Assembly: GCF_900537995.1 (NCBI RefSeq)
Contig: NZ_LR027880.1
Span: 27,501 to 91,500 of the forward strand
Direction: 5' to 3'
DNA length: 64,000 bases
DNA from: Roseburia intestinalis L1-82
Lineage (GTDB): Bacteria; Bacillota; Clostridia; Lachnospirales; Lachnospiraceae
Shown here: positions 37,288 through 46,495 of the stretch, in pieces
Layout of the letters: each line of letters begins with the position of its first letter
Numbering within the stretch: position 1 is the first letter of the stretch
The notes under the pieces: generated by a model
Told to the model about the DNA's origin: nothing
The model's database searches: none
Seen by the model: the letters and a program-made list of their open reading frames with translations, nothing else
Position numbers and translations under genes: made by a program

Positions 37288-39669
37288 TTACAATAGCGGA
37301 TGTTCGGCACATGCTGCCAGACGTTCATAGCGTCTGTCGACTTCTGCCTGAATCTGGTCTGCAACCGATTTATATTCTTCGGTGGCAAGATGTTTCGTGC
37401 GCCCCATCATGGAAAACCATTCCGTGACGGGGATTTTTTTATGCGATTTTTTTGGATCATAGCTCAGTGATGTGATGCCGCGTTCGATTTCATAGAGCGG
37501 AAAATAACAGCAGTCTACGGCGGCAGCAATGACTTTTCGTTCTGTGTCCGGACGGTCATTCCAGTTGAGCGGGCAGGCGGAGAGCGCTTTTACATAGGCG
37601 GTGCCGAATTCCCTTGCATAGGCAGCTGCTTTTGCAGCCTTTTTGATAAAATCATGTGGGTTCGACTCGGCGACGGTTGCCACATAGGGGAGGTGGGCCG
37701 CAGCCATGATCTGGGGCATGTCTTTGTGGAAAAAGGTCTTTCCGTACTGTGTTTTTCCGAGGTGGGAGGTGGAGCTTTTCGCACCCATCGGGGTAGAGTA
37801 GGAAAGCTGGTAACCGGTGTTCATATATCCGCCGTTGTCATATTCAAATAAGAGCAGATGATGTCCGCGCAGTGCCGTTCCGAGTGCAGAACCCATGCCG
37901 ATATCCATGCCGCCGTCACCACTTGCCATGATAAATGTGATCTCGCCTTTGGGATATTCCCCGCGTTTTTGCCGTTCCTCAAATACTTCCACCAGACCGC
38001 TTAAAGTAGCAGCTCCATTTTGAAACAGGTTGTGGATATATGGGATGCGGAATGCCGTTTTTGGGTAGGCAGTGGTTGTCACCATGCCGCAGCCGGTCTG
38101 GAACAGAAAGACCACATTTCCTTCGATCCCTTTTAACAGCAGATTTAAGTTGACCGGTATACCGCAGCCGGGACAGGTTCCGATTCCCGGGGCGATCCGC
38201 TTGGGCATGGCGGTGGCGTCTTTGATCAATCCACCTTTTACAAGCATTTTTCCGGTTGCAGGATCGAAAGTGCAGGTTGTGACACCGGGGGACTGGCGAT
38301 CTTTGGTGAGGGGTGCATAATACTGTGGCTGTGGGCAATTTTCTGTCGTACCCGGTGTGATTCCATAGTAATCAAAAGCCCTGGCATCAGGCGAAAGTCC
38401 CTCACGAAACAGTGCAACAGCATCCTCCACAAAAAAATCCTTCCCGCCAAGTCCGTAAATGCGGGTCAGTACCCGGATCGGGTGTGTGGAATCCGTGATA
38501 TCCTGCAGGGCGGCGCGCAGTTCTAAGGACATATTTCCGCCGCCGGCGCCGTAGCTGTCCTGACGGTCTGCGGCAACGATCGTCTTTGCATGCATACAGA
38601 GATGGCGTAATTCGTCAGATGGAAATGGACGAAGCACATTTAATGTGACAACGCCAGCGCGGATGCCCTCTTTGCGCAGCGTATCTGCTGCAACTGTGGC
38701 GGGGTGAAAAGAGGAACCGAGCAGAAAAAGGATAATATCTGCATCTTCACACAGATATCCGCGGCAAAAAGTATGCATTCTTCCGGAGAGGGAGGCGAAC
38801 TCATCAAACAGCATGGGAAGTTTTTTTCGTGTTTCTTCCATGGCGAGAAAAAGCTGATATTTGTTGTTGATAATGTCCGGTTCATTCATATAGGAGCCGA
38901 CAGAGACCGGGTGATTCAGGTCGAGTACACTGTAAAAACGATTCTCCCCGGTGGAGTCATTTCCGGCAAAAGCGGAGATTTCGGGATTGTCACAGGAGAG
39001 TTTTTTCCCGATAAAGTGCTGTACGGTTTCATCTTCAGAAAAGACCATGCATTTTTGTTTCTGATGGCTGGTAAAGAAACCGTCAAAGGCAACGACAACC
39101 GGGAGATTCACTTTTTCGGCAAGTTTTAAGGCAATCAGATTGAAGTCGTAGACCATCTGCGGGTCATCCGCAAACAGAATGATCCAGCCGGTATTTAAAA
39201 GATACATGATATCGCTGTGATCACCTTTGATGCACAGAGGGCCGGAGACGGTACGGCAGGCGACATTCATGACCATCGGCATGCGTGTGCCGGACTGAAC
39301 CGGAAATTGCTCTAAGGCATAGAGCAGACCGTTGGCGCTGGTGGCATTAAATACGCGTCCGCCGCCCGCCGAAGCACCGTAACAGATACCGGCGGCACTG
39401 TGTTCTCCCTCGGCGGCGATCAGCCGGATGTTGTGCTCGCCTCTTGCACCCGAAAGATCGAGATTTTCCGCAATCTGTGTGGAGGGGGTGATCGGATAAT
39501 ATCCCATGATATGATAATTGATCTGCTTTGCTGCGTAGGCGGCAAGCTCATTTCCACTTTCGTAAAGTTTGCGCTGGGCAGCGGTTTTCTTTACGAAAGC
39601 CTGTGTTGATGATTGCTGCTGATCCGATGATGGAAAAGCCTGTGTTGTTGATTGTTGCTGATCTGACAT
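37288..39669 (-). CDS. 2-oxoacid:ferredoxin oxidoreductase, fused alpha-beta subunit
   Basis: CoA-dependent oxidative decarboxylation of a 2-oxoacid with ferredoxin reduction. 793 residues: the alpha domain (about 30-440) opens with YHIMGYYPITPSTQIAENLD; the beta domain (about 480-793) has GIGTCPGCG, the TPP/Mg motif GDGGMDIGM...YDNGGYMNTG and the stretch SYSTPMGAKSSTSHLGK. The subunits are more often separate genes; the fusion is intact here. The N-terminus carries a short repeated peptide (SDQQQSTTQAF/SDQQQSSTQAF). Its ATG shares one base with the upstream gamma/delta gene stop (TAATG). The substrate (pyruvate, 2-oxoglutarate or branched-chain oxoacid) cannot be fixed. Confidence 0.85.
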   Translation of the reverse strand: MSDQQQSTTQAFPSSDQQQSSTQAFVKKTAAQRKLYESGNELAAYAAKQINYHIMGYYPITPSTQIAENLDLSGARGEHNIRLIAAEGEHSAAGICYGASAGGGRVFNATSANGLLYALEQFPVQSGTRMPMVMNVACRTVSGPLCIKGDHSDIMYLLNTGWIILFADDPQMVYDFNLIALKLAEKVNLPVVVAFDGFFTSHQKQKCMVFSEDETVQHFIGKKLSCDNPEISAFAGNDSTGENRFYSVLDLNHPVSVGSYMNEPDIINNKYQLFLAMEETRKKLPMLFDEFASLSGRMHTFCRGYLCEDADIILFLLGSSFHPATVAADTLRKEGIRAGVVTLNVLRPFPSDELRHLCMHAKTIVAADRQDSYGAGGGNMSLELRAALQDITDSTHPIRVLTRIYGLGGKDFFVEDAVALFREGLSPDARAFDYYGITPGTTENCPQPQYYAPLTKDRQSPGVTTCTFDPATGKMLVKGGLIKDATAMPKRIAPGIGTCPGCGIPVNLNLLLKGIEGNVVFLFQTGCGMVTTTAYPKTAFRIPYIHNLFQNGAATLSGLVEVFEERQKRGEYPKGEITFIMASGDGGMDIGMGSALGTALRGHHLLLFEYDNGGYMNTGYQLSYSTPMGAKSSTSHLGKTQYGKTFFHKDMPQIMAAAHLPYVATVAESNPHDFIKKAAKAAAYAREFGTAYVKALSACPLNWNDRPDTERKVIAAAVDCCYFPLYEIERGITSLSYDPKKSHKKIPVTEWFSMMGRTKHLATEEYKSVADQIQAEVDRRYERLAACAEHPLL

Positions 39670-40790
39670 TATACGATACCTCCGTCAATACGTTTTTCAT
39701 CAAGATAAGAATCACTGGTGATCCAGGAATTTGCGCCGGTCTTCTGGTACCGGACAGAGTCTGGCAGCAGATCCTGATCCGGCATGGAATGCGGCTTGTC
39801 CGGGTAATCTTTTTCTTCTGCTTTTACCAGAGCGTGAGTCGGACAGACATCCACACAGCGGAGACAGCCTTTGCAGTGTCTGTAATCAAGTCCCTGGTTG
39901 ACCATTGCCTCTTTCCCCTTATAAGTTCCCGGTGCAAACTGAAATACCATATCCGGACAGGTAGAATCACAGAGTCCGCAGTTGATGCACCGATCCTGCA
40001 AAAAGAGAGGAATATAACCTTCGCGGGAGGGGGAGAGGTCATTTGATACCGTGCTGCCGGGGCGTGTATTGATCCCGCCGATCGGGGCGTTTTTGTAGCC
40101 CCAGATATAAGTTTCTTTTGCGAGAGAAGGGGAAGCAGTTCTGTCAGGAATCTTTTTTTCAGCTGTTTTTTCATACCCCATTTTTAAACCCTGCAGATTT
40201 GCCCCGATCAGTGCCGGATATTTTTTCCCAATAGTATTTTTGCAGAGTGTTTCAATGGAATCCATCGGGATAAAAGGACACGCTCTGGTGATCGCACCGA
40301 GCATAACCATGTTAATGCGGGATCTGGATTCCATGGCGATGGAGAGTGCGTCCAGACAATACAGCGTTCCAGTTGGAATATTGTATTTTTCTGCCGCTTC
40401 ATCACAGGATAAAGGTGTATTTAAAACAATTTTTGTGTCGGCGGAAATCCCGTCTAATACTGGGTAAGTCCCGATCAGCCCTTCGTGAAAAATGCCAAGT
40501 ACATGCGGTTGTAATACCGGGCTGTTGATGCGCAGTGGATGGGAAGCGGGACTCCAGCGGATATAGGATTTTACCGGTGAACCTCGTTTTTCAGATCCGT
40601 AGCTGGAAAAACTTAAGGAGTTTAAGGAAAGGTATAAGGCACCGAGTTCGCCGAGCATTTTTCCGCAGAGATTTGCGCCGAGACCGCCGATGCTCTCTAA
40701 CCGTATTTCAAAATAACCGTATTCATTTGTAACCGGAAGTGTAACTGGGGTGTACATCATATGCTCCATTCTTGCGCTATATTCACGCAT
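39669..40790 (-). CDS. 2-oxoacid:ferredoxin oxidoreductase, fused gamma-ferredoxin subunit
   Basis: 373 residues. The N-terminal gamma domain (about 20-190) has the usual GIGGLGAN-like start (ESIGGLGANLCGKMLGELG) and YGSEKRGSPVKSYIRWS. The C-terminal domain binds two [4Fe-4S] clusters through CINCGLCDSTCPD and CKGCLRCVDVCPT. It passes electrons from the alpha-beta subunit to ferredoxin. The exact start is uncertain: ATG 40790 has no clear ribosome site and internal ATGs follow within 12 codons. First gene of the two-gene operon. Confidence 0.87.
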   Translation of the reverse strand: MREYSARMEHMMYTPVTLPVTNEYGYFEIRLESIGGLGANLCGKMLGELGALYLSLNSLSFSSYGSEKRGSPVKSYIRWSPASHPLRINSPVLQPHVLGIFHEGLIGTYPVLDGISADTKIVLNTPLSCDEAAEKYNIPTGTLYCLDALSIAMESRSRINMVMLGAITRACPFIPMDSIETLCKNTIGKKYPALIGANLQGLKMGYEKTAEKKIPDRTASPSLAKETYIWGYKNAPIGGINTRPGSTVSNDLSPSREGYIPLFLQDRCINCGLCDSTCPDMVFQFAPGTYKGKEAMVNQGLDYRHCKGCLRCVDVCPTHALVKAEEKDYPDKPHSMPDQDLLPDSVRYQKTGANSWITSDSYLDEKRIDGGIV

Positions 40791-40818
40791 TTTATTGATT
40801 CACTCATATACAAAAGTT

Positions 40819-40851
40819 TGATTTTACATAGCAAATGTGATTTTACATAGC
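40819..40851. repeat. 14-bp direct repeat in a divergent promoter region
   Basis: TGATTTTACATAGC occurs at 40819-40832 and 40838-40851 (19-bp period), between the divergent oxidoreductase and permease genes. On the minus strand it overlaps a possible promoter (TTGCTA, 18 nt, TATATG). Candidate operator; spacing does not fit PhoP boxes. Confidence 0.45.
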
Positions 40852-40909
40852 TATGTGTCTGTTATTTTATAGTGTGTACAGAAGCAGACGAATCATGCGC
40901 TTTTTTTTG

Positions 40910-40938
40910 TTTACATCCGGGGGGAAAGTGATTAGAAT
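40910..40938 (+). promoter_or_regulatory. Promoter of the SLC13-type permease gene
   Basis: TTTACA (40910-40915), 17-nt spacer, TAGAAT (40933-40938). The predicted start of transcription near 40945 favours translation from ATG 40972 rather than 40954. Confidence 0.65.
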
Positions 40939-40971
40939 AGACAGGTAGGTTTTATGGGTGGTGTCATATAT

Positions 40972-42099
40972 ATGAAAGAGAAAATCATAGCATTTGTAAA
41001 AAAAGAAACAGTGCTGGTCGTTGCAGCCATTTTAGCTGTAATATCCGCTTTTTTTGTGCATCCGGATCAGGCATATATCGATTATATTGATTTTCGCGTG
41101 CTTGGGATCCTGCTCTCGCTGATGATCATTATGGCGGGCGTGCAGAATAATGGAATCTTTGATGAGATCGGGCGGTGGCTTCTTGCGCATACGAAAAATA
41201 CGGCGCAGCTGGCATTTGTTCTTGTTTTTCTGTGTTTCTTTTCAAGCATGGTCATTACCAATGATGTTGCGCTTTTGACGTTTGTTCCGTTTGCACTTCT
41301 CACGCTGCAAAAATGCGGGCAGGAGCGTCTTATGGTGCCGGTCATCGTGCTTCAGACCATAGCGGCGAACCTTGGAAGTATGCTGACTCCGATTGGAAAT
41401 CCGCAGAATTTGTATTTATATAATCTCTCAGAAATGAATGCTGGGGAGTTTCTTGTCTTGATGCTTCCGTATACGGTTGTTTCCGGTGTGCTGCTTGCCC
41501 TGACGATTTTCGTTTTAAGTGCAAGAAAAAGAAAAATCAGATTGACAGACTGTCATTTTTCGGAAGAAAAAAAGGAAATGAACAAAAAACTGACCGGCAT
41601 GTATGCGGTTTTATTCCTTATGGCGCTTTTGGTCGTGGCAAGGATCCTGCCGTATTATATTTTGCTTGCGGCGGTAGCTGTGTCTGTGTTTTTATCAGAT
41701 AGAAAAGTACTGGGGCAGGTGGATTACTGCCTGATCTTTACGTTTATCGCTTTCTTTATTTTTACAGGAAATATCGGACGGCTGCCGGCGTTTCAGGAAG
41801 TACTGCATTCATTGGTTAACGGAAGGGAACTTCTGGTGGGAATTGCCACAAGCCAGGTGATCAGCAATGTTCCGGCGGCACTGTTATTGTCCGGTTTTTC
41901 GGGTGATTTAAAGCAGCTTTTGCTTGGTGTAAATTTAGGGGGACTTGGCACACTGATCGCCTCCATGGCGAGCCTGATCTCCTATAAAATATATGCGCAT
42001 AATTATAACCGCACGAAGGGGTATTATCTGTTGTGGTTTCATCTGGCAAATATCATTTTTCTCGCGGTACTTGTGCTGCTTGCGCTGGGAATGCGGTAA
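40972..42099 (+). CDS. SLC13/ArsB-superfamily anion permease
   Basis: 375 residues, about ten membrane segments. Two pseudo-symmetric ion-transporter halves are recognisable: the first with FFSSMVITNDVALLTFVPF and LGSMLTPIGNPQNL, the second with ATSQVISNVPAALLLSGF. The T-P-I-G-N-P-Q-N and S-N-V-P-A motifs are typical of citrate/dicarboxylate and arsenite-type carriers. The substrate is unknown; proximity to 2-oxoacid oxidoreductase suggests an organic acid (inference). ATG at 40972 follows GGGTGGTG. Confidence 0.75.
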   Translation: MKEKIIAFVKKETVLVVAAILAVISAFFVHPDQAYIDYIDFRVLGILLSLMIIMAGVQNNGIFDEIGRWLLAHTKNTAQLAFVLVFLCFFSSMVITNDVALLTFVPFALLTLQKCGQERLMVPVIVLQTIAANLGSMLTPIGNPQNLYLYNLSEMNAGEFLVLMLPYTVVSGVLLALTIFVLSARKRKIRLTDCHFSEEKKEMNKKLTGMYAVLFLMALLVVARILPYYILLAAVAVSVFLSDRKVLGQVDYCLIFTFIAFFIFTGNIGRLPAFQEVLHSLVNGRELLVGIATSQVISNVPAALLLSGFSGDLKQLLLGVNLGGLGTLIASMASLISYKIYAHNYNRTKGYYLLWFHLANIIFLAVLVLLALGMR

Positions 42100-42117
42100 A
42101 ATGGGAGGGAGAATAAA

Positions 42118-42972
42118 ATGCAGGAAAAACAATTAGATAAAGAAAGTATGAAGGGAACCATCTATGTGCTGCTCTCTGCAGTATGTTTCAGCACCGGAGG
42201 TGTTCTGATAAAGTCGATTCCGTGGAGTTCCATCACGATCCAGGGAATCCGCAGTATTTTTTCATTTATGCTGATCGCATCATATATGGTCATCACAAAA
42301 CGAAAGTTTGTATGGAACAAAACGGTGTTGTTTGGAGCCGTCTGCAATACGGCTATGGCTTTAACGTTTGTTTCAGCAACAAAGATGACAACGGCGGCAA
42401 ATGCGATCGTGCTTCAGTTTACAGAACCAATCTTTGTGATTCTGCTGATGTGGGCATTATATAAGAAGAAACCGAAAAAAGCGGCAGTGGTGGCATGTGC
42501 GGTCGTGTTTGCCGGTATCTTATGCTTCTTTTTAGATTCCCTGAGCGCCGGGGGAATGGCGGGAAATCTGCTTGCGGTATTTTCGGGATTTACCTATGCG
42601 CTGGTTATGATGATGAAAGGTTTTCCGGGAGCTGATTTTGAATCGTCATTGCTGGCATCCCATGTGATCAGCCTTAGCATCGGACTGCCTTCGTTTTTGG
42701 GGGAGACCGATCATTCTGCGAAGGCATGGATCTGTATTATCCTTCTCGGTGTGATCCAGTTTGGCTTATCCTACATCTTTTTATCGAGGGGCTTGGATCG
42801 TGTTTCGCCGGTCACGGCATCCTTAACTTCTACATTAGAGCCGATCTTAAATCCAATTTTAGTTGCGATCTTCTGCGGTGAGACAATCGGGCGCACGGCA
42901 GTCATTGGCGCAGTGCTTGTGATCGGAGCGGCAGCCTGCTATAACGTTTATGAGGCGGCGCATAAGGATTAA
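42118..42972 (+). CDS. EamA-family (DMT) transporter
   Basis: 284 residues, ten predicted membrane helices made of two EamA repeats (GTIYVLLSAVCFSTGGVLIKSIPWSSITIQGIRSIF... and GNLLAVFSGFTYALVMMMKGFPG...), ending with the typical PVTASLTSTLEPILNPILVAIFCGETIGRTAVIGAVLVIGAA. The family exports or imports metabolites such as amino acids. GGAGGG precedes the ATG. 18 nt after the permease gene, so one operon. Confidence 0.88.
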   Translation: MQEKQLDKESMKGTIYVLLSAVCFSTGGVLIKSIPWSSITIQGIRSIFSFMLIASYMVITKRKFVWNKTVLFGAVCNTAMALTFVSATKMTTAANAIVLQFTEPIFVILLMWALYKKKPKKAAVVACAVVFAGILCFFLDSLSAGGMAGNLLAVFSGFTYALVMMMKGFPGADFESSLLASHVISLSIGLPSFLGETDHSAKAWICIILLGVIQFGLSYIFLSRGLDRVSPVTASLTSTLEPILNPILVAIFCGETIGRTAVIGAVLVIGAAACYNVYEAAHKD

Positions 42973-43007
42973 AGGAATTCCGGCATCAAAATATATGATG
43001 TTAAAAC

Positions 43008-43141
43008 CAAATAGTGCTTCACAACATGGCGGCTGACAAATTGCGCAAAGCCGAGAATGCTTTTCTTATTTTCGGACAACGGAACAAAACAGGCACGGCT
43101 TTGCGCAATTTGTCAATCAATAAACCTGAACGCACTATTTG
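43008..43141. repeat. Nested inverted-repeat element of 134 bp
   Basis: Outer arms CAAATAGTGC (43008-43017) and GCACTATTTG (43132-43141); inner 19-bp arms GACAAATTGCGCAAAGCCG (43035-43053) and the exact complement (43096-43114) around a 42-nt core. All arms pair perfectly, giving a long two-step hairpin. There is no coding frame and no T-run. No target duplication is visible. It lies between the EamA gene and that operon's terminator, so it is transcribed. Confidence 0.65.
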
Positions 43142-43165
43142 TGCCAACAACATTATAAGGTATAT

Positions 43166-43200
43166 TACAGAATCACAAAAACGTGGTTCTGTATTTTTTT
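43166..43200 (+). terminator. Terminator of the permease-EamA operon
   Basis: TACAGAATCAC/GTGGTTCTGTA stem of 11 bp (one T-G), then TTTTTTT (43194-43200). The T-run merges into the first PhoP-like repeat of the next promoter. Confidence 0.85.
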
Positions 43201-43252
43201 ACCCATTTTTTACATAAACCCCCACACCCATTTTACAATATCCGCTTAGGAT
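43198..43252 (+). promoter_or_regulatory. Predicted PhoP-box promoter of the GDPD-to-ppk operon
   Basis: TTTACC (43198), TTTACA (43209) and TTTACA (43232): steps of 11 and 23 bp. The same steps occur in the pstS promoter (49282 to 49293 to 49316). A -10-like TAGGAT begins at 43247, 15 nt after the last repeat, as in pstS (15) and nptA (16). It predicts phosphate-starvation control of this operon. Confidence 0.7.
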
Positions 43253-43342
43253 ATAGGGTAAAGATGAGAGAAATAAAAGAATCGATGCCGGACAGGCGGA
43301 TTTAGTGCGCAGATGGAAGAAACCGGCAGGAATGGAGAAGAG

Positions 43343-44140
43343 ATGGAAAGAACACTCGTGTGGGGACACCGCGGTGCGAGCGGTTATGCACCGGAAAATA
43401 CAATGGCAGCTTTTGAGAAAGCGGTAGAGCTTGGCGCAGATGGAATTGAACTGGATGTGCAGCTCACAAAAGACGGAGAACTTGTTGTCATCCACGATGA
43501 AACGATCGACCGTGTGAGTGATGGAAGCGGCTGGGTAAAAGATTATACCTACGCGAAGCTGATCAAACATAATTTTAACCGTACACATCCGGAGTATGAA
43601 CATGCACAGATACCCACGTTAGAGGAAGTCTATGCGTTGATAAAACCGACAGATCTGACCATTAATGTGGAAATCAAGACCGGAGTCGTGTTTTATCCGG
43701 AAATTGAGGAGCGTGTGTTAGATCTCACAGAGCGGATGGGACTCATGGAACGTGTGATTTTTTCCTCCTTTAATCACTATACCATACAAAAGATCAAAGA
43801 GATCAATCCGGAAGCAGAGACAGGAATGCTTTACTGCGATGGAATCATCAATCCGGTTAGTTACGCTTCGTATGTTGTGGGAGCAGATGCACTGCACCCG
43901 GCACTTTACAACATTCAGTATGAAGGATTTATGGAAGAGTGCAGGAGGCAGAAAAAGAAAGTCCATGTATGGACTGTAAATGAGGAAAAATATATGCGGC
44001 TCGTCTGTGCGGCGCGTGCCGATGCAATGATCACAAATTATCCGGACCGCGGCAAAAAAATTGCGGAAGAGTACAGTGATGGGAAATTGACACCGGAGCT
44101 GGTGAAATTGTTGAGGCATAAAGAAATGGCGGCGTTATGA
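43343..44140 (+). CDS. Glycerophosphodiester phosphodiesterase
   Basis: Splits deacylated phospholipids to glycerol-3-phosphate and alcohol. About 265 residues, TIM barrel of the GDPD family: WGHRGASGYAPENTMAAF (catalytic His and Arg), GADGIELDVQLTKDGELVVIHDETIDR (metal-binding Glu/Asp and second His), VEIKTG, and C-terminal VHVWTVNEE. No signal peptide, so cytoplasmic. ATG at 43343 is used because GGAG lies 6 nt ahead. First gene of a five-gene overlapping operon. Confidence 0.95.
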   Translation: MERTLVWGHRGASGYAPENTMAAFEKAVELGADGIELDVQLTKDGELVVIHDETIDRVSDGSGWVKDYTYAKLIKHNFNRTHPEYEHAQIPTLEEVYALIKPTDLTINVEIKTGVVFYPEIEERVLDLTERMGLMERVIFSSFNHYTIQKIKEINPEAETGMLYCDGIINPVSYASYVVGADALHPALYNIQYEGFMEECRRQKKKVHVWTVNEEKYMRLVCAARADAMITNYPDRGKKIAEEYSDGKLTPELVKLLRHKEMAAL

Positions 44141-45138
44141 ATGCGGCAGGCAGTCTGTATTTTGCAGACGAAGGGTATCTGACCTGGCAGAAAAATCTGG
44201 TGGAACCGTACCTGAAGCAATGCCAGAAGTATGCTTATTTTCACAGTTATGACGGGGCGGCCATTTTTTATCAGCAATATCTGGCAGCGGGGGCGGATAC
44301 CTGTATTGTGATCTCACATGGATTCAGCGAGTTTGCAGAAAAATATAACGAGGTTATTTATTATTTTCTGCAGCAGGGCTGTTCCGTTTATATCTTAGAA
44401 CACCGCGGGCACGGCTATTCAGAACGTGAGGTTTCGGATGACCAGAAAGTATATATCCGTGATTTTGAAGATTATATCAAAGATTTAGACTGCTTTATGA
44501 AAAAAATGAATTACCGGATGGAGCGGCACCGCATCTTATTTGCACATTCCATGGGAGGTGCGGTCGCGGCGCGTTATATCGAGGAACATCCGAAAGTATT
44601 TGAACGTGCGATCCTTTCTTCACCGATGTTTCGGATGCAGACCGGAAAGTATCCGTGGTGGGTGGCAAAAATGACAGCTGATTTTTATGTGAGAACCAAA
44701 AGAGGTGAACGTTATGCAGCGGGACAGACAGGGTTTGACAGCAGGCCGGATTTTGAACACAGCAGCTGTATTTCAAGAGAGCGCTATGATTATATTTTTG
44801 AAAAGAGGCTGAAAAATTCCAGATATCAGACCAATGGCAGTACTTATGGATGGCTTTTGGCAGCGATGCGTGCAACAGAAACGCTGATGCGGAAAAAGAA
44901 TCTGGAGCGGATTAAAATTCCGATTTTGATCTTTATAGCAGGGAATGACCAAATGGTGGATAATCGTGCGATCGCAGTTTTTGAAAATCGTGTGGAGACG
45001 GCAGCGCTTGTCTGCATGCCGGCTTCCAAACATGAAATTTTTAATGCGGACTATCAGACCAGGTGCAGATATTATCAGGAGATCTTTGATTTTATCCTGC
45101 AAAACAGGAGGGAAAAACATGAAACAGAAATTAAATAA
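44137..45138 (+). CDS. Lysophospholipase/monoacylglycerol-lipase-like hydrolase
   Basis: 333 residues, alpha/beta hydrolase of the PldB type: oxyanion region ISHGFSEFAEKY, EHRGHGYSER, nucleophile elbow AHSMGGAVA, acid in FIAGNDQMVDN and His in ASKHEIFNA. Likely removes acyl chains from lysophospholipids, producing the glycerophosphodiesters used by the enzyme encoded just upstream (4-nt ATGA overlap). Cytoplasmic. Confidence 0.9.
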   Translation: MNAAGSLYFADEGYLTWQKNLVEPYLKQCQKYAYFHSYDGAAIFYQQYLAAGADTCIVISHGFSEFAEKYNEVIYYFLQQGCSVYILEHRGHGYSEREVSDDQKVYIRDFEDYIKDLDCFMKKMNYRMERHRILFAHSMGGAVAARYIEEHPKVFERAILSSPMFRMQTGKYPWWVAKMTADFYVRTKRGERYAAGQTGFDSRPDFEHSSCISRERYDYIFEKRLKNSRYQTNGSTYGWLLAAMRATETLMRKKNLERIKIPILIFIAGNDQMVDNRAIAVFENRVETAALVCMPASKHEIFNADYQTRCRYYQEIFDFILQNRREKHETEIK

Positions 45139-46495
45139 ACTTGAAAAATACTGGGTAATGTACGATGTAGGCAACTCTGCCTTTGCGCTTTTAGTGTCCA
45201 CGATCATACCGATCTATTTTAAAAACATGGCAGCCGGAAATGGCATATCCGCTTCGGACTCCACCGCATATTTAAGCTATGCGATCTCTATTTCCACTTT
45301 GATCGTGGCAATATTAGGGCCGGTGCTCGGAACGGTTGCAGATGGAAAGAACCGGAAAAAACCTTTATTTACGCTGTTTATGCTGATCGGTGTTCTTGGG
45401 TGTGCCGCACTTGCACTTCCGAAAAGTGCCATTTTATTTCTGGTTGTATTTGTGATCACCAAAGTCGGGTTTTCCGGCAGCCTTATTTTTTATGATTCTA
45501 TGCTCGTGGATGTGACGACGGATGAGCGCATGGATGACGTGTCATCCCAGGGATACGCATGGGGATATATAGGAAGCTGTGTGCCTTTTGTTGTCAGTCT
45601 GGCATTGATTTTTGGAGCGGATTATATTGGAATCAGCGGTACGGTAGCGACAGCAGGAGCATTTATCATCAATGCCTTATGGTGGGCAGTTGTCACAATC
45701 CCGCTCTTAAAAAATTATAAGCAGAATTATTATGTGGAGACAAAAGTAAACGGAGTAAAAGAAACCATAAAAAGATTGGGGACTGTATGTGGTGAGATCA
45801 AAAAGGACAAAAAAGTGTTTCTCTTTCTCGTTGCATTTTTCTTCTATATAGATGGTGTATACACGATCATTGAAATGGCAACTTCTTACGGAAAGGATGT
45901 TGGAATCAGTGATACAAGTCTTCTTCTTGCACTGCTTCTGACACAGATCGTCGCATTTCCCTGTGCCATTATCTTTGGAAAACTGGCACAGAAATTTGAA
46001 ACAGCCCGTCTGATCGCGGTTTGTATCGGAGCATACTTTTTGGTTGCAGTCTATGCACTTTGGCTGGATGCGGCATGGAAATTCTGGGTAATGGCAACGT
46101 TTGTGGGTGTATTTCAGGGAGCGATCCAGGCATTGTCGCGATCTTATTTTGCAAAGATCATTCCGAAGGAAAAATCAAGTGAGTATTTTGGGATTTTCGA
46201 TATTTTTGGAAAAGGAGCATCTTTTATGGGAACGATGCTCATGGGTATTTCCACACAGATTTTCCACACTTCAAAAGCGGGTGTTATCGTGATCGCGTCA
46301 ATGTTTGTGATCGGGTTTGTTATTTTTAAGATCCAGTCACAGACAATGCAGAGAGGGGAAAAACGTTCTTTGGCGGTAAGCAGGACCTGGGATGAGTTCG
46401 AAGCGGAAACGGAAAATGATTATGATGACTATGACTATGGATATGAGGATGATTACGAAATAGGAGATATGGATTTTGCCGAAGAAAGATTCTAA
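45119..46495 (+). CDS. MFS transporter, UMF1 (Atg22-like) family
   Basis: 458 residues, twelve predicted membrane helices, with the family opening KYWVMYDVGNSAFALLVSTIIPIYFK and the loop DGKNRKKPLF. The C-terminal tail is strikingly acidic and Tyr-rich (about 25 residues of D/E/Y). ATG at 45119 lies 20 nt inside the lipase gene with CAGGAGGG ahead. In this operon it may take up glycerophosphodiesters or another lipid breakdown product; this is inference, since the family's substrates are poorly known. Confidence 0.88.
   Translation: MKQKLNKLEKYWVMYDVGNSAFALLVSTIIPIYFKNMAAGNGISASDSTAYLSYAISISTLIVAILGPVLGTVADGKNRKKPLFTLFMLIGVLGCAALALPKSAILFLVVFVITKVGFSGSLIFYDSMLVDVTTDERMDDVSSQGYAWGYIGSCVPFVVSLALIFGADYIGISGTVATAGAFIINALWWAVVTIPLLKNYKQNYYVETKVNGVKETIKRLGTVCGEIKKDKKVFLFLVAFFFYIDGVYTIIEMATSYGKDVGISDTSLLLALLLTQIVAFPCAIIFGKLAQKFETARLIAVCIGAYFLVAVYALWLDAAWKFWVMATFVGVFQGAIQALSRSYFAKIIPKEKSSEYFGIFDIFGKGASFMGTMLMGISTQIFHTSKAGVIVIASMFVIGFVIFKIQSQTMQRGEKRSLAVSRTWDEFEAETENDYDDYDYGYEDDYEIGDMDFAEERF

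Noticed and set aside
40819..40851. TTTACA-containing repeats as PhoP boxes
   Set aside because: The period is 19 bp, not 11 bp, and only two copies exist.
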